Assembly: GCA_002483285.1 (NCBI GenBank)
Contig: DLHP01000029.1
Coordinates: 218,143-282,142, forward strand
Length of the DNA: 64,000 bases
DNA from: Flavobacterium sp. UBA7665
GTDB taxonomy: Bacteria > Bacteroidota > Bacteroidia > Flavobacteriales > Flavobacteriaceae
Direction: 5' to 3'
The first letter of the stretch is position 1. Every line of letters begins with the position of its first letter. Of the stretch, positions 1 to 8,546 are shown in pieces. The notes beneath the pieces were generated by a model. It ran no database searches. It was not told the DNA's origin and saw nothing but the letters and a program-made list of their open reading frames with translations. A program made the translations under genes and the position numbers.

Positions 1-1048
1 AGGATGCGATGAAAAATCCCAGGATTGCCAAAAGATTGAATTTCTTGTGCTTCACCTTTGTAATCAGCAATCCTACAATAAGGAATGGCGGGACAAGTAC
101 ACATAAGGTAAAAAGGTCAATCAGCCCGACTCCGGTGAAAATTAAGACGTAGCTCAAAAAATAACTCATTTTCCCCGCCTTGAGCGATTGTGGCCTGAGG
201 TAATAGACAAACGCTGGCAATGCCAAAGTGAGTGCAAAAAAAATCGGGTTGGCCTTAAGGAGGAAATAAACGTTGAGCGGCGTGAGCACGTATACCAACG
301 CAAATGAAAACGAGGCGATAATTGGCGCCAGGTATTTGGATGGTGTAAGCTTGTTGATGGTCCAGAAAATAATAATTGCGAGTAGTGTAGACTCGAGGAT
401 GGCAATTACCTGCAGGGCGATTTCGGGGCTTACGTCAGTTATTTTTCCGTAAAAATTGACCATTGCAAATTCGCCTTTAATAGACAGTTCATCACTAAAC
501 CAGAGCTGTGCGTCAAATGGAATCACTTTACTCAGGTCATAAATCCAGGCATCCGACAACGAATAATTGTCATAAATAATAAAGTAATACCTGCTAAGGA
601 AAGTCACCGCGCCAATGATGATCGTTAAAACCAACATCATCGTATTGCGGCCCGTTTTTTTGCGGTTGCGCGAACGGTCAAGAGCAAACCAAAACCAGAA
701 AGATCTTTTGTTTTCTACGTTGCGTAAAAATCCGAGGAGTGCGGCCTTGATGTGGATGTTAAAAAATTCGCGCGGTCTCTTGAGGTTTTCAATCCCGATA
801 ATGTCGATGCCCAGGATAATCAGCAGCAAAAACATGGTATTGAATAAGTTATAGGCGTTTAGCTGTACCAGCGTAAAAATGATGATGAGTATAACCGCCG
901 CGTACCTAAACCAATTCCGGATAATGAATTCAACAAAATTGACGTGTCGCGACACGTTGACAAATTTTCTATTCAAGTAGAATAAAAAGAGTATGATAAA
1001 GCTAAGCCTTATAAAACCTAATAATATTGAACTTGTTAAAAACATCAT
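1..1048 (-). CDS. Polytopic membrane protein of the Pel-like locus, truncated by window edge
   Basis: An open frame of 349 codons begins at ATG 1048 (a tandem ATG-ATG) and runs off the left edge without a stop, so the C-terminus is missing. The start lies 7 nt after the stop of the GH114-like gene, so it is the next gene of the same minus-strand operon. The translation is very hydrophobic: an N-terminal membrane helix at about residues 3-21, further helices near 45-80 and 130-155, a loop of about 50 residues with an acidic, Trp-containing stretch, then several closely spaced helices. I see no catalytic motif and do not recognise the family. From context it may be a polymerisation or export partner for the polysaccharide, comparable to large membrane proteins in other exopolysaccharide operons, but that is inference. 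Confidence 0.75.
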   Translation of the reverse strand, partial: MMFLTSSILLGFIRLSFIILFLFYLNRKFVNVSRHVNFVEFIIRNWFRYAAVILIIIFTLVQLNAYNLFNTMFLLLIILGIDIIGIENLKRPREFFNIHIKAALLGFLRNVENKRSFWFWFALDRSRNRKKTGRNTMMLVLTIIIGAVTFLSRYYFIIYDNYSLSDAWIYDLSKVIPFDAQLWFSDELSIKGEFAMVNFYGKITDVSPEIALQVIAILESTLLAIIIFWTINKLTPSKYLAPIIASFSFALVYVLTPLNVYFLLKANPIFFALTLALPAFVYYLRPQSLKAGKMSYFLSYVLIFTGVGLIDLFTLCVLVPPFLIVGLLITKVKHKKFNLLAILGFFIAS

Positions 1049-1055
1049 CTTTCGT

Positions 1056-1865
1056 TTACTCTTTAAATTTGGGTAGGGTTTGCAGGTCTATATTTCCTAT
1101 GAAATAGTCAAACTGCGTATCCTGGATTCTTTCCAGCACCTGTTTGTTCAATGCAGCGGAGTCCGAATATTCTATTAATATCACCGGAATCTTTGTGGCT
1201 TGGTTCACCGATTTCACGCGGCCCAACAAGGTCTCGAATGCTGCTTTCTCTTTAAGCTGGTATTTCTTTGTCTTGAAATCATAAGCTGTTGCCACGGATT
1301 CTATCGCGATGGCGTCGACCATTGTTGCGGTATCGGCTGCCACATCAAGGCCCGCATTCTGTATGAACAGTTTGTTGGCGTACTTTTGGTTGATTTGTTT
1401 GAGCAAAGCCAACAATTCTGGTTTCTGGTCTTTCTGCGGACCATGCGTTGTAAAATTATCAATGTTGTCGAGGAACAAACCATCGTAACCTTTCTTAAAA
1501 ATTTCATCGATCATGGCCATCAAAACCTTATTGGTGTTGGCCGAACGCAGGTCTAGGTAATAGCTGTTCCAAATCTTATTCTTTCCCAGTGTGCTGCTTT
1601 TGAGTTCCTTGTAATGATCGGCGTTTTCATTGACCTCACCTAAGCTGATGTAAGCAAAAACCTTTTCGTTTTGTGATTTGATGACCCTGATGTTGCTGGG
1701 CAGATAATGCTTGGATTCTAGGATGACGTAGCCGTAACCTTTGATGGTTTCTGCTTTGAGCTTTCCATAGCAAATCAATACGGTATTATTTTTCATATCG
1801 TTTGCAATAAAATTGGCCAATAAAAGTACAGGAAGAAGGCAAAGGGAAATTTTAATAAGCCGCAT
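1056..1865 (-). CDS. GH114-like (PelA N-terminal / TM1410-type) glycoside hydrolase
   Basis: 269 aa with an N-terminal hydrophobic signal or anchor (about residues 5-21), so it acts in the periplasm or outside. The body reads as a TIM-barrel of the GH114 / TM1410 type: strand motif AYISLGEVNE at 71-80 and acidic cluster YDGLFLDNID at 127-136 (D128, D133, D136), plus E189. Known GH114 members are endo-alpha-1,4-polygalactosaminidases, and the hydrolase domain of PelA, which processes the cationic Pel polysaccharide, is of this kind. It overlaps the 3' end of the PelG-like gene by 14 nt, implying translational coupling. It is much shorter than PelA and has no visible deacetylase domain. Family assignment is good; the substrate (a galactosamine polymer) is inferred. 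Confidence 0.75.
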   Translation of the reverse strand: MRLIKISLCLLPVLLLANFIANDMKNNTVLICYGKLKAETIKGYGYVILESKHYLPSNIRVIKSQNEKVFAYISLGEVNENADHYKELKSSTLGKNKIWNSYYLDLRSANTNKVLMAMIDEIFKKGYDGLFLDNIDNFTTHGPQKDQKPELLALLKQINQKYANKLFIQNAGLDVAADTATMVDAIAIESVATAYDFKTKKYQLKEKAAFETLLGRVKSVNQATKIPVILIEYSDSAALNKQVLERIQDTQFDYFIGNIDLQTLPKFKE

Positions 1866-3465
1866 AGTAATAATAATCCAGGTTTTTGAAAAATTTGATA
1901 TTTGCTTTCAAGGTGAGCACTACAAAAAGCGCGGCACCGCATAGCATCCCTACTACGCTGTATTCGTAAGCAAAAAATCGGCTTAATACAAAACCCAGAA
2001 ATATATTGAGCAAACAGGCATATATGATGGCTTTTAAAGGTTTCATGGCTTGGCCAAGGGTGAACAAATACAATGCATTGAGCATTCCCCAAGCCAGCAA
2101 CATATAACCCAAACCACCCAACACGCAAACCTTAATACTTAGTTTGACCAGTGTCTCGTTAAACTGACCTTCAAACCCCCACGAAGCGTTGATGATGTAA
2201 TAAATCAACACAAAAGCACCAGCACTGGTAGCGAGCAACAGTAAAATCTGCTGCCAGTACATTTTTTTGAGCTGGTTGTTGAATACTTCGGGTGTTTTAT
2301 GATCGGTTATTTTCTGTCCGATATCAATAAATCTTGTAAACGATGCAATGCTATACTCCAGAACTCCAGCGAGTAATAAAAAGACCAAAATAGCTAAATC
2401 CATCCCTAATTCATAATTTTTTTCAAAATAAACCAAAAAAGGAAGATTGCCGTTAAGTCCTGAAGACCAAGCCAGTATCCTGTCGATAAAAATAAAGATG
2501 TAAATGAAAATGCCGTAGAAGAAGTATTGGTAGTTGTGGTAGAGCATCACAGGCACCTTAATCTTGTTGCCGCTGATTGCTTTTTTGCTTTTTGTAAGAT
2601 TAAAAAAATAGGCCAACAGGAAAACTTTGGCAACGACAATGGCCGCCGCGATACCAATCCAGTGCGTAGCAAATATCTGCAAAGTGGTAAATTCTTTGAG
2701 TGCAATAGCGACTACGGTTCCTGTAAAAATAGCCAACGTAATCACCCAGCGTTGTTTGATGGTGTGCAATGGAGCGAGCATTAAAAGCAGAGTACCCACC
2801 AAAAAGGCATAAGCGAATACCACAAATAGCACTTCGTACGGGTAAATGTGAAAAAAGAAATTTACGAGGAAAATGGCCGATAAGATAAGCCCGATAGAAA
2901 GCAACCCGATTTTATGTAAATAATTGATGGTTTTTTTGGTCATCTGGAAATCCTCATAATTCCAGTAAAATGATGCCTGGCGACCAATAACTTGTACGAA
3001 ACCACCGGTAGCGACAAGCCCGACTATAACGCCCAAAACAACCGCGGTAGATTGTACCTGGTTGAATCCGACATAAGTCCAGAGTGAATAGCCAAACAAA
3101 ACGATTGCGGCAATCTGAATGAGTACCGGCAGTAAGTGGAATATCCCTAAAGAATAATATTGTGCAAAGATTTTGGTTTTGACACGCAAATAATCCGACA
3201 GTTGGATGGTTTTGGGTTGCGTGGTTTCGGCCTCGATTTCCTTGGCGTTTTTGGCGCCGGCGTAATAACGGTCTGTAGTGAGCTCGTAGTATACAAGGTC
3301 GGCCAAATCCTGGATCGAGGTGAATCCGTAGTCGGCCATCGTGTCCTTTTCGCGGATGCCCAGCGACTCGATGGTCGCAGCGACAACCTGGCTACTGACG
3401 GGTTTGCCGATTTTATCCTTAGTATTTTCTATTAAGGATTTGATGTTGGTGTAATGATTTTCCAT
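1852..3465 (-). CDS. pelG: PelG-like polysaccharide transporter membrane protein
   Basis: 537 aa. About 110 N-terminal residues are soluble and helical, followed by roughly 12 hydrophobic helices ending near the C-terminus, the layout of PelG, an inner-membrane MOP/MATE-like protein of the Pel secretion machinery. It sits 48 nt downstream of the PelF-like glycosyltransferase, the conserved pelF-pelG order, and overlaps the GH114-like gene. The N-terminal extension is unusual: residues around 40-62 (DTMADYGFTSIQDLADLV) superficially resemble the helix around the phosphopantetheine serine of acyl carrier proteins. PelG proteins I know of are closer to 450 aa. The assignment rests on topology and neighbours more than on a diagnostic motif. 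Confidence 0.72.
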   Translation of the reverse strand: MENHYTNIKSLIENTKDKIGKPVSSQVVAATIESLGIREKDTMADYGFTSIQDLADLVYYELTTDRYYAGAKNAKEIEAETTQPKTIQLSDYLRVKTKIFAQYYSLGIFHLLPVLIQIAAIVLFGYSLWTYVGFNQVQSTAVVLGVIVGLVATGGFVQVIGRQASFYWNYEDFQMTKKTINYLHKIGLLSIGLILSAIFLVNFFFHIYPYEVLFVVFAYAFLVGTLLLMLAPLHTIKQRWVITLAIFTGTVVAIALKEFTTLQIFATHWIGIAAAIVVAKVFLLAYFFNLTKSKKAISGNKIKVPVMLYHNYQYFFYGIFIYIFIFIDRILAWSSGLNGNLPFLVYFEKNYELGMDLAILVFLLLAGVLEYSIASFTRFIDIGQKITDHKTPEVFNNQLKKMYWQQILLLLATSAGAFVLIYYIINASWGFEGQFNETLVKLSIKVCVLGGLGYMLLAWGMLNALYLFTLGQAMKPLKAIIYACLLNIFLGFVLSRFFAYEYSVVGMLCGAALFVVLTLKANIKFFKNLDYYYYAAY

Positions 3466-3513
3466 AGTAGATTGGGGTTTCTATTTTTGGTCGGGTTGAA
3501 AGTATTAAAATAC

Positions 3514-5052
3514 TTACGATGCTTCCATAGCTTCTTGTAGATGAGTATTGAGGTAAATCGGTTCTTGTGCTTTTCTGTTGAGTAGGTATTCGTAAGCCAC
3601 TTCGTATTCCTTGATGAATTTATCGATGGTGAAATTGTCGATGACTTTCTTGCGTGCCGCTGCTCCCATTTGTTTCCTTAAGGCTTCGTCTTGCAACAGC
3701 GTTACAACACTATTCCCGATGGCCACGTGGTCTTTGGGTTTGCAGATGAATCCGCAGGTTTCGTCTAAAGCTTCGGTTACGCCACCTACATCAGTAGCCA
3801 CTACTGGGATTCCACAGCTCATAGATTCTAGTACAGTGTACGGGAAACCCTCTGAGATCGACGTTAGGATTGAAATGTCGCCTTCGCAGAACAATTGGTG
3901 TGGTTTATCGTGGTAACCGGCAAGGAAAAAGTTCTTTTCGAGACCTAATTTTTTAATTAAGTCGTTACATTCCTTGGTATATTCAGGAACGGCGTTGTTG
4001 TCACCGTAAACCAAATATCTAACGTTTGGAATGGTTTCTTTAGCAACCCCACATGATTTGATCATCGTAATCACGTCTTTGAGTTCAAATATACGCGCTG
4101 CAGCAACCACGGTAGGAATACCCTCTAAGTGGGTAGGTTTTGGAGCCGGAACAAAAAGTTCGTGATCAATACCGTTGTAGATGACATCGATTTTATTTGG
4201 ATGTGCACCGTACATTTTCTCCCAAGACATATTGAATTTGTTTACAGAAAGGATAATGTCGGCCTTGTAGTAAACCAATCTCGTGATACACTCAGAGAAT
4301 TTAATGAGTAGGTTTTTTAGGAAAAACGAATACTCTGAAGAGTTGATGGCAATCAAACGCTCACGGATAAAAACGCCGTGCTCGGTAGCCATGATAGGCG
4401 TTCCGTATTTGTATTTAAGAACCAAGGCCGGAATAACCGGGAAACCTGACAACGTCAAATGCGAGATGTCTACTTTAGGCACATCGATAGAAATTGGGAT
4501 CAGGAATCGGTAAATCCAACGCATACCTACGGTGAAATCATATAAAGTGGCCTCGTAGTGACCGTCTTTGGCGATTACCGCCGAGAGTGTCTTGCAGAAT
4601 GATTTCCAAACCGCAAGGCTTTTCATGGTTTTCTTGTAATCGTGTTTTTGGAAGAACTGCCACATGTCAAAAATCGTTTCATCGATTTCTTCTACATCGG
4701 CATTCACATCGTAAATATGGGCAAGCAACCTTTCAAAAATCGGGATGAAAACCGTTTCAATGTTGCTTTCGTCCTCTTGCTCTTTGCGGTTGACAGTTTT
4801 GTAGTATCTTTTGCCGTAGCTCAACAATTCTTGTGGTTCTAGCGGTGACCATAACGGAACCTGTATGATGTTCTTTACGCTTTCGCTCATCTCATACTTG
4901 GGTTTGGTCTCGAAATCGGCATTGATAGAATACAATGTATAATCCACGTTACGCACTTTGTTGCAAAGCATGTGCGCCCAGGTAGAAACTCCGCCGCCAT
5001 TAAAAGGATAAGTTCCTTCTAAAATTAACATCACATCGTATTTGTTCTTCAT
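3514..5052 (-). CDS. pelF: PelF-like GT4 glycosyltransferase
   Basis: 512 aa when started at ATG 5052 (MKNKYDVMLILEGTYPFNGG); an in-frame TTG at 5082 adds 10 residues but PelF proteins begin just before the LLEGTYP motif. The N-terminal EGTYPFNGGGVSTW segment is characteristic of PelF, a cytosolic retaining GT-B glycosyltransferase that polymerises the Pel backbone from UDP-sugar. The C-terminal Rossmann domain has the GT4 E-x7-E signature (EGFPYTVLE) followed by SCGIPVVATDVGG, and an internal AARIFELKDVITMI segment typical of GT4. It is the first gene of the operon here, preceded by 387 nt without a gene that holds a candidate TAnnTTTG promoter. Confidence 0.85.
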   Translation of the reverse strand: MKNKYDVMLILEGTYPFNGGGVSTWAHMLCNKVRNVDYTLYSINADFETKPKYEMSESVKNIIQVPLWSPLEPQELLSYGKRYYKTVNRKEQEDESNIETVFIPIFERLLAHIYDVNADVEEIDETIFDMWQFFQKHDYKKTMKSLAVWKSFCKTLSAVIAKDGHYEATLYDFTVGMRWIYRFLIPISIDVPKVDISHLTLSGFPVIPALVLKYKYGTPIMATEHGVFIRERLIAINSSEYSFFLKNLLIKFSECITRLVYYKADIILSVNKFNMSWEKMYGAHPNKIDVIYNGIDHELFVPAPKPTHLEGIPTVVAAARIFELKDVITMIKSCGVAKETIPNVRYLVYGDNNAVPEYTKECNDLIKKLGLEKNFFLAGYHDKPHQLFCEGDISILTSISEGFPYTVLESMSCGIPVVATDVGGVTEALDETCGFICKPKDHVAIGNSVVTLLQDEALRKQMGAAARKKVIDNFTIDKFIKEYEVAYEYLLNRKAQEPIYLNTHLQEAMEAS

Positions 5053-5250
5053 CGTTGTACTGTATTTACTCACTTTAATCAAGCTTTTGGAAAGCCGAAT
5101 ATTAATTCTCCGTTTTTTTATTACTTGTCTAGCGTGGTGGCATTTCTAAAAATTCGTTGGATTTTACCAACGCATTTCATCTACTAAACGAAACTTCTGT
5201 AAAAATTGAATTGTTAAAGATTCACGCCTTTTTAACATATGTTTCTGAAG

Positions 5251-5258
5251 CAAAGATA
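5251..5258 (-). promoter_or_regulatory. Candidate -7 element upstream of the pel-like operon
   Basis: Read on the minus strand this is TATCTTTG, matching the Bacteroidota -7 consensus TAnnTTTG. It would start transcription about 200 nt upstream of the PelF ATG, giving a long leader. No TTG is present at the expected -33 distance, only an A/T tract, so support is moderate. The rest of the gap 5053-5439 holds no gene: it is A/T-rich and contains repeated TCGAT words (near 5319, 5341, 5391) and an imperfect hairpin. Confidence 0.4.
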
Positions 5259-5390
5259 TTTTCCCTATTCCTAATAAAAAAAAAATACGCGTGAAATCAG
5301 TTGTAAACACTCATATAGTCGATGAAGTGCACAAATTGGATCGATAAAACACCAAAGAAAAAAAATGTTAAAAAAAATAAGTAAAGTACG

Positions 5391-5415
5391 TCGATAAAAT
5401 GATGTATTTCATCGA
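5391..5415 (-). terminator. Imperfect hairpin after the helicase gene
   Basis: Two 10-nt arms (TCGATAAAAT and ATTTCATCGA, one mismatch) around a 5-nt loop lie 25 nt downstream of the helicase stop codon, and a T-rich stretch follows on the minus strand. It could be the helicase terminator. It could equally be an operator-like dyad for the pel operon, because TCGAT words recur nearby. Confidence 0.4.
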
Positions 5416-5439
5416 GTTGACCCGAAAACGTTTGAGCAA

Positions 5440-6966
5440 TTAAAAGTGCTTTTCGCGGAATTTTTTCCCGATTAGCAAATTCAGTTTGAGTTTGTAGTCT
5501 TCAATAAGCCATTCGCGGTAATTTTTGCTGCAATGGCTCAGGCAATTCGCATAACGTTTCATGCGGCATTCTATGTCCGGGACGAGTTCGCGGGCCAATT
5601 GTTTGGCATCGAATAATTTTGAAGTATTGTCAATGCACATATTGGCGTGTTGCTCAAGCGATTTTTCTATAACCACCTTGGATCTTAAGTTTTGCTTGAC
5701 GGCGCGTTTGTGCTCTTCATCCACATCGAATGAGATGTCGGCAGTCTTGGCAAACTTCTCGCGCAACTCTGCGGGCATCTGGTATTTGAAGTACAGTTCT
5801 ATTTCGGCGTCGTCACGCAGGTTTTCAAGGTAGAATTCGGGCGCTTTAAAAATATGCTGCCAATCTACAGGCTCATTCCACAATCCAAAACGCGCGGCAT
5901 TGTTCCCCAGGTCGATCACTACAAAACTATCCTTATTGGGAAGACGGCGTGAGCCACGTCCAATCATCTGAAAGTATAGTGTGAGCGACTTGGTGGCCCG
6001 ATTGAGGATGATGGTTTCTACGGTAGGTTCATCAAAACCGGTGGTTAAAATCCCAACCGAAGTCAGGATGGCATCGGGCGTTTTCTTAAACCACGCTAGG
6101 ATGTCCCGACGGTCCTCAGGACTGCTGGTATTGTCCAGGTGACGGATGGCATAACCTGCTTCGCGAAAGGTTTCGTAAACGTATAACGAAGTGTTGATTC
6201 CGTTGTTGAAAATCAGCGTCTTCTTCCCTAGCGATTTCTCGGTATAGGCATGCAGCAGTTTTTCCTGCATCATCATGTTCGAGTACAAGTCGTCTGAAGA
6301 CTTCACTGTATAATCGCCATTGATACCTACTTTAAGCGAAGTAAGCCCAACGTCGTAGCTGTAAGTCACTGCTTTGGCGAGATAGCCTTGTTCAATCAAT
6401 GATGAGATGGGATCGCCAACGATGAGCTCGTCGTAATTCTCATGCATCGGCATTTTGATGTTTGAGCTTAAAGGTGTCGCGGTCACACCCAATATAAAAG
6501 CGTTCTTGAACGAATTCAGGAGTTTGCGAAACGAGTTGTAATGCGCCTCATCGATAATGACCAAACCAATGTTATCCAGGTGCAGTTTTTCGTCGTTGAT
6601 GCGGTTTTTCAAGGTCTCGACCATCGCCACAAAACACGAATAATCGTTCTGGTCGGGCAGTTCCTTGACCTTGCTGTTGATGATCTTGTTGTTGACATCA
6701 AATCCGGTGAGCATTTTTGAGGTCTGTTTGCACAACTCAATACGGTGCGTAAGTACCACTACTTTTTTATCGTGTTTGGACAAATACCGCCTTACGATTT
6801 CAGAAAAAATCACAGTCTTTCCTCCGCCAGTAGGCAATTGATACAACAAGTGGTGGTTGGCGGGCGCGTTATCGAGACGATCGAAAATGGCGTCGATATC
6901 CCCTTTCTGGTAGCTGTAAAGCTCCTTCTTTTCTTCGATTTCTATGGCTAAATCTTTTTCGGACAT
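5440..6966 (-). CDS. Superfamily 2 DEAH-box helicase
   Basis: 508 aa from ATG 6966. Motifs in order: Q-like YSYQKGDI near 18-24, Walker A PTGGGKT at 45-51, Walker B DEAH at 139-142, motif III TAT at 162-164, and motif VI QMIGRGSRR at 333-341. The layout (restriction-helicase ResIII N-lobe, helicase C-lobe, then about 130 residues without clear motifs) matches small Rad25/RecG-like SF2 ATPases of unknown function common in Bacteroidota. The frame extends upstream to a TTG at 7014, but that TTG is the -33 element of a textbook promoter, so translation from it is impossible if that promoter is used. The ATG has no Shine-Dalgarno, which is normal here. DNA or RNA unwinding is expected; the specific role is unknown. 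Confidence 0.85.
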   Translation of the reverse strand: MSEKDLAIEIEEKKELYSYQKGDIDAIFDRLDNAPANHHLLYQLPTGGGKTVIFSEIVRRYLSKHDKKVVVLTHRIELCKQTSKMLTGFDVNNKIINSKVKELPDQNDYSCFVAMVETLKNRINDEKLHLDNIGLVIIDEAHYNSFRKLLNSFKNAFILGVTATPLSSNIKMPMHENYDELIVGDPISSLIEQGYLAKAVTYSYDVGLTSLKVGINGDYTVKSSDDLYSNMMMQEKLLHAYTEKSLGKKTLIFNNGINTSLYVYETFREAGYAIRHLDNTSSPEDRRDILAWFKKTPDAILTSVGILTTGFDEPTVETIILNRATKSLTLYFQMIGRGSRRLPNKDSFVVIDLGNNAARFGLWNEPVDWQHIFKAPEFYLENLRDDAEIELYFKYQMPAELREKFAKTADISFDVDEEHKRAVKQNLRSKVVIEKSLEQHANMCIDNTSKLFDAKQLARELVPDIECRMKRYANCLSHCSKNYREWLIEDYKLKLNLLIGKKFREKHF

Positions 6967-6984
6967 ATCGTTTTTTGAATTTTG

Positions 6985-7014
6985 CAAAACTACGCCTAAA
7001 AAAGAGTTATTCAA
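6985..7014 (-). promoter_or_regulatory. Promoter of the helicase gene
   Basis: On the minus strand: TTG (7014-7012), 19-nt spacer, then TAGTTTTG (6992-6985), a full match to the flavobacterial TTG / TAnnTTTG promoter. Transcription would begin about 13 nt before ATG 6966. It decides the start codon of the helicase because the alternative TTG start is part of this promoter. Confidence 0.75.
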
Positions 7015-7152
7015 TATTTTAAAAAGTTAAATCTCAAAATTGGTGTGATAGGACGCACAATATCGGTTCAAATTGCGAATTTTAAAAAGGGAAGATTTTG
7101 TAAAAGATACTGGATTATTTGAGGGAATAAAATCGGCTCATGACTTTAAATC

Positions 7153-7626
7153 TTATGCCGCATTAATGTCTTCATCGCTGTTTTTGGCTTTGGCCACTTG
7201 AGCTAATTTTATAATCACATCGATGGTACTCACATTTCTTTCACGGCTTACCCGTGTGTTGTCAAAATGCATGACGTTGCTTTTACTTCTTAGTGCATTG
7301 GCAAAAATGGATTGAATAACGGCGACATCGTAATTATATTGAAGCAGGCCCGAAACCCTAAGGCTGATAACCGCGGTGTCTTGTAAGCCATCAAAAAAAG
7401 CTTCACTGATTACTTTATCGTGGTATCCGATGTAGATTTTTGTATACAACTTGTTGTCAATCAAACCGGCGATGACATAACGCATGACCTGGCTTTGGTT
7501 CCAATGGTCTTTGAATATCAGCAGACGCGACACATTGGGAATCGAAAAAATGAAAGTCAAGCGGTCTTGGGCAAACAGTTTGGTATGCATGTCATGAGTT
7601 TGAAACAAATGTCCCCAATATTTCAC
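7153..7626 (-). CDS. Uncharacterised 157-aa protein
   Basis: Starts at GTG 7626, 29 nt after the stop of the DUF6155-like gene and probably co-transcribed with it. The same frame stays open a little further upstream but offers no better start; an internal ATG lies at 7590. No signal peptide or membrane helix is apparent. The sequence has alternating beta and alpha character (for example LTFIFSIPNV and KIYIGYHDKVISEAFFDGL) and ends in a charged tail. A DNN-type dipeptide and an Arg-rich RVSRERN segment lie near residues 123-132. I do not recognise it. Confidence 0.6.
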   Translation of the reverse strand: MKYWGHLFQTHDMHTKLFAQDRLTFIFSIPNVSRLLIFKDHWNQSQVMRYVIAGLIDNKLYTKIYIGYHDKVISEAFFDGLQDTAVISLRVSGLLQYNYDVAVIQSIFANALRSKSNVMHFDNTRVSRERNVSTIDVIIKLAQVAKAKNSDEDINAA

Positions 7627-7655
7627 GGTTTGCTTTACAGAATTTAACTCGTCTT

Positions 7656-8165
7656 TTACAGCATATCCATCACGCGGCCAAATTCATATTTGTTTTCCCA
7701 ATTTTGCCTGCCCGTTTCATTGACGATATCCGTGAGGCGTTGTTTAAAATCGGATGTTATTCCGTTCGCAATGATGTAATTCACGGCTTGTTCGAAAGAA
7801 TTGAGCATGCTTTTGTAAAACGATGCATATCGCATTTCGCGGCGCGCCGAGTATTTTTGAGCCACTTCGATTGCGTAAAGCATGACATCGGCCACCGCAA
7901 AAGGATCTACGCCCAGCACAAGAAAATGCTTGATATACTTTTGCGCGGTAGATCGGCGCAATTTGGCGCGTTTGGTTTTGACCGGAAAATACTCGTTGGC
8001 AATTTTGGTCTTGGCCTCGCCTACCAGCTTTTCCTCTTTGGGATTGAATACAAAGTCGTAGTAGGTCTTCACGTCCCCGAATTTATCATACAAATCCAAC
8101 AACTGTTCTTCAAGCTGCGGCTTATCTAAGCCATCCAGGTATTTTTTTAAATCGCGTTTGCTCAT
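7656..8165 (-). CDS. DUF6155-like protein
   Basis: 169 aa, soluble, mostly helical, highly charged. The N-terminus (MSKRDLKKYLDGL, then EEQLLDLYDKFGDVKTYYDFVFNPKEEKL) matches what I recall of the DUF6155 family, widespread in Bacteroidota and of unknown function. It is the first gene of a probable two-gene unit with the uncharacterised gene that follows, and is divergent from the DUF3817 gene. A good promoter lies 17 nt upstream of the ATG. Confidence 0.75.
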   Translation of the reverse strand: MSKRDLKKYLDGLDKPQLEEQLLDLYDKFGDVKTYYDFVFNPKEEKLVGEAKTKIANEYFPVKTKRAKLRRSTAQKYIKHFLVLGVDPFAVADVMLYAIEVAQKYSARREMRYASFYKSMLNSFEQAVNYIIANGITSDFKQRLTDIVNETGRQNWENKYEFGRVMDML

Positions 8166-8182
8166 AACTTTAAAAACTATTG

Positions 8183-8215
8183 CAAAAGTAAACTAGTTTA
8201 TGTTTTAATTCTCAA
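8183..8215 (-). promoter_or_regulatory. Promoter of the DUF6155-like gene
   Basis: Minus strand TTG (8215-8213), 22-nt spacer, TACTTTTG (8190-8183). It matches the TTG / TAnnTTTG consensus at the long end of the spacing range. A plus-strand TAATTTTG at 8227-8234 could serve the divergent DUF3817 gene, but without a TTG at the right distance. Confidence 0.6.
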
Positions 8216-8261
8216 CACGGATTGCCTAATTTTGTGCCACACGAATCAAAAAAAGGCTAGT

Positions 8262-8546
8262 ATGCTTAAGGTTTTTAAAATTGTCGCATTGCTTGAGGGC
8301 GTTTCTTATATCACTTTATTCTCCAACATGCTGTTGGTAAAACCCAACAATCCTGAGTTGTATCACACTTTGCTGTTTCCTGTCGGGATGGCACATGGCT
8401 TGCTGTTTGTGGCTTATATCATATTGGCTGTGATGCTCAAATTTGAGGAAAACTGGGATTGGAAAAAGTTTGGGCTCATTTGTTTGGCTTCTATAGTTCC
8501 GTTCGGTACGTTTTACATCGAGAAGAAATACCTGAGAAGTGCATAA
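8262..8546 (+). CDS. DUF3817 family small membrane protein
   Basis: 94 aa from ATG 8262; an upstream in-frame TTG at 8232 overlaps a TAATTTTG promoter-like box and is rejected. It has three predicted membrane helices (about residues 3-23, 37-60 and 70-88). The LEGVSYITLF start and the GMAHGLLFVAYI segment are typical of DUF3817 (YdzA-like) integral membrane proteins of unknown function. Its last 8 nt overlap the start of the mechanosensitive-channel gene, so the two are probably translationally coupled. Confidence 0.8.
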   Translation: MLKVFKIVALLEGVSYITLFSNMLLVKPNNPELYHTLLFPVGMAHGLLFVAYIILAVMLKFEENWDWKKFGLICLASIVPFGTFYIEKKYLRSA

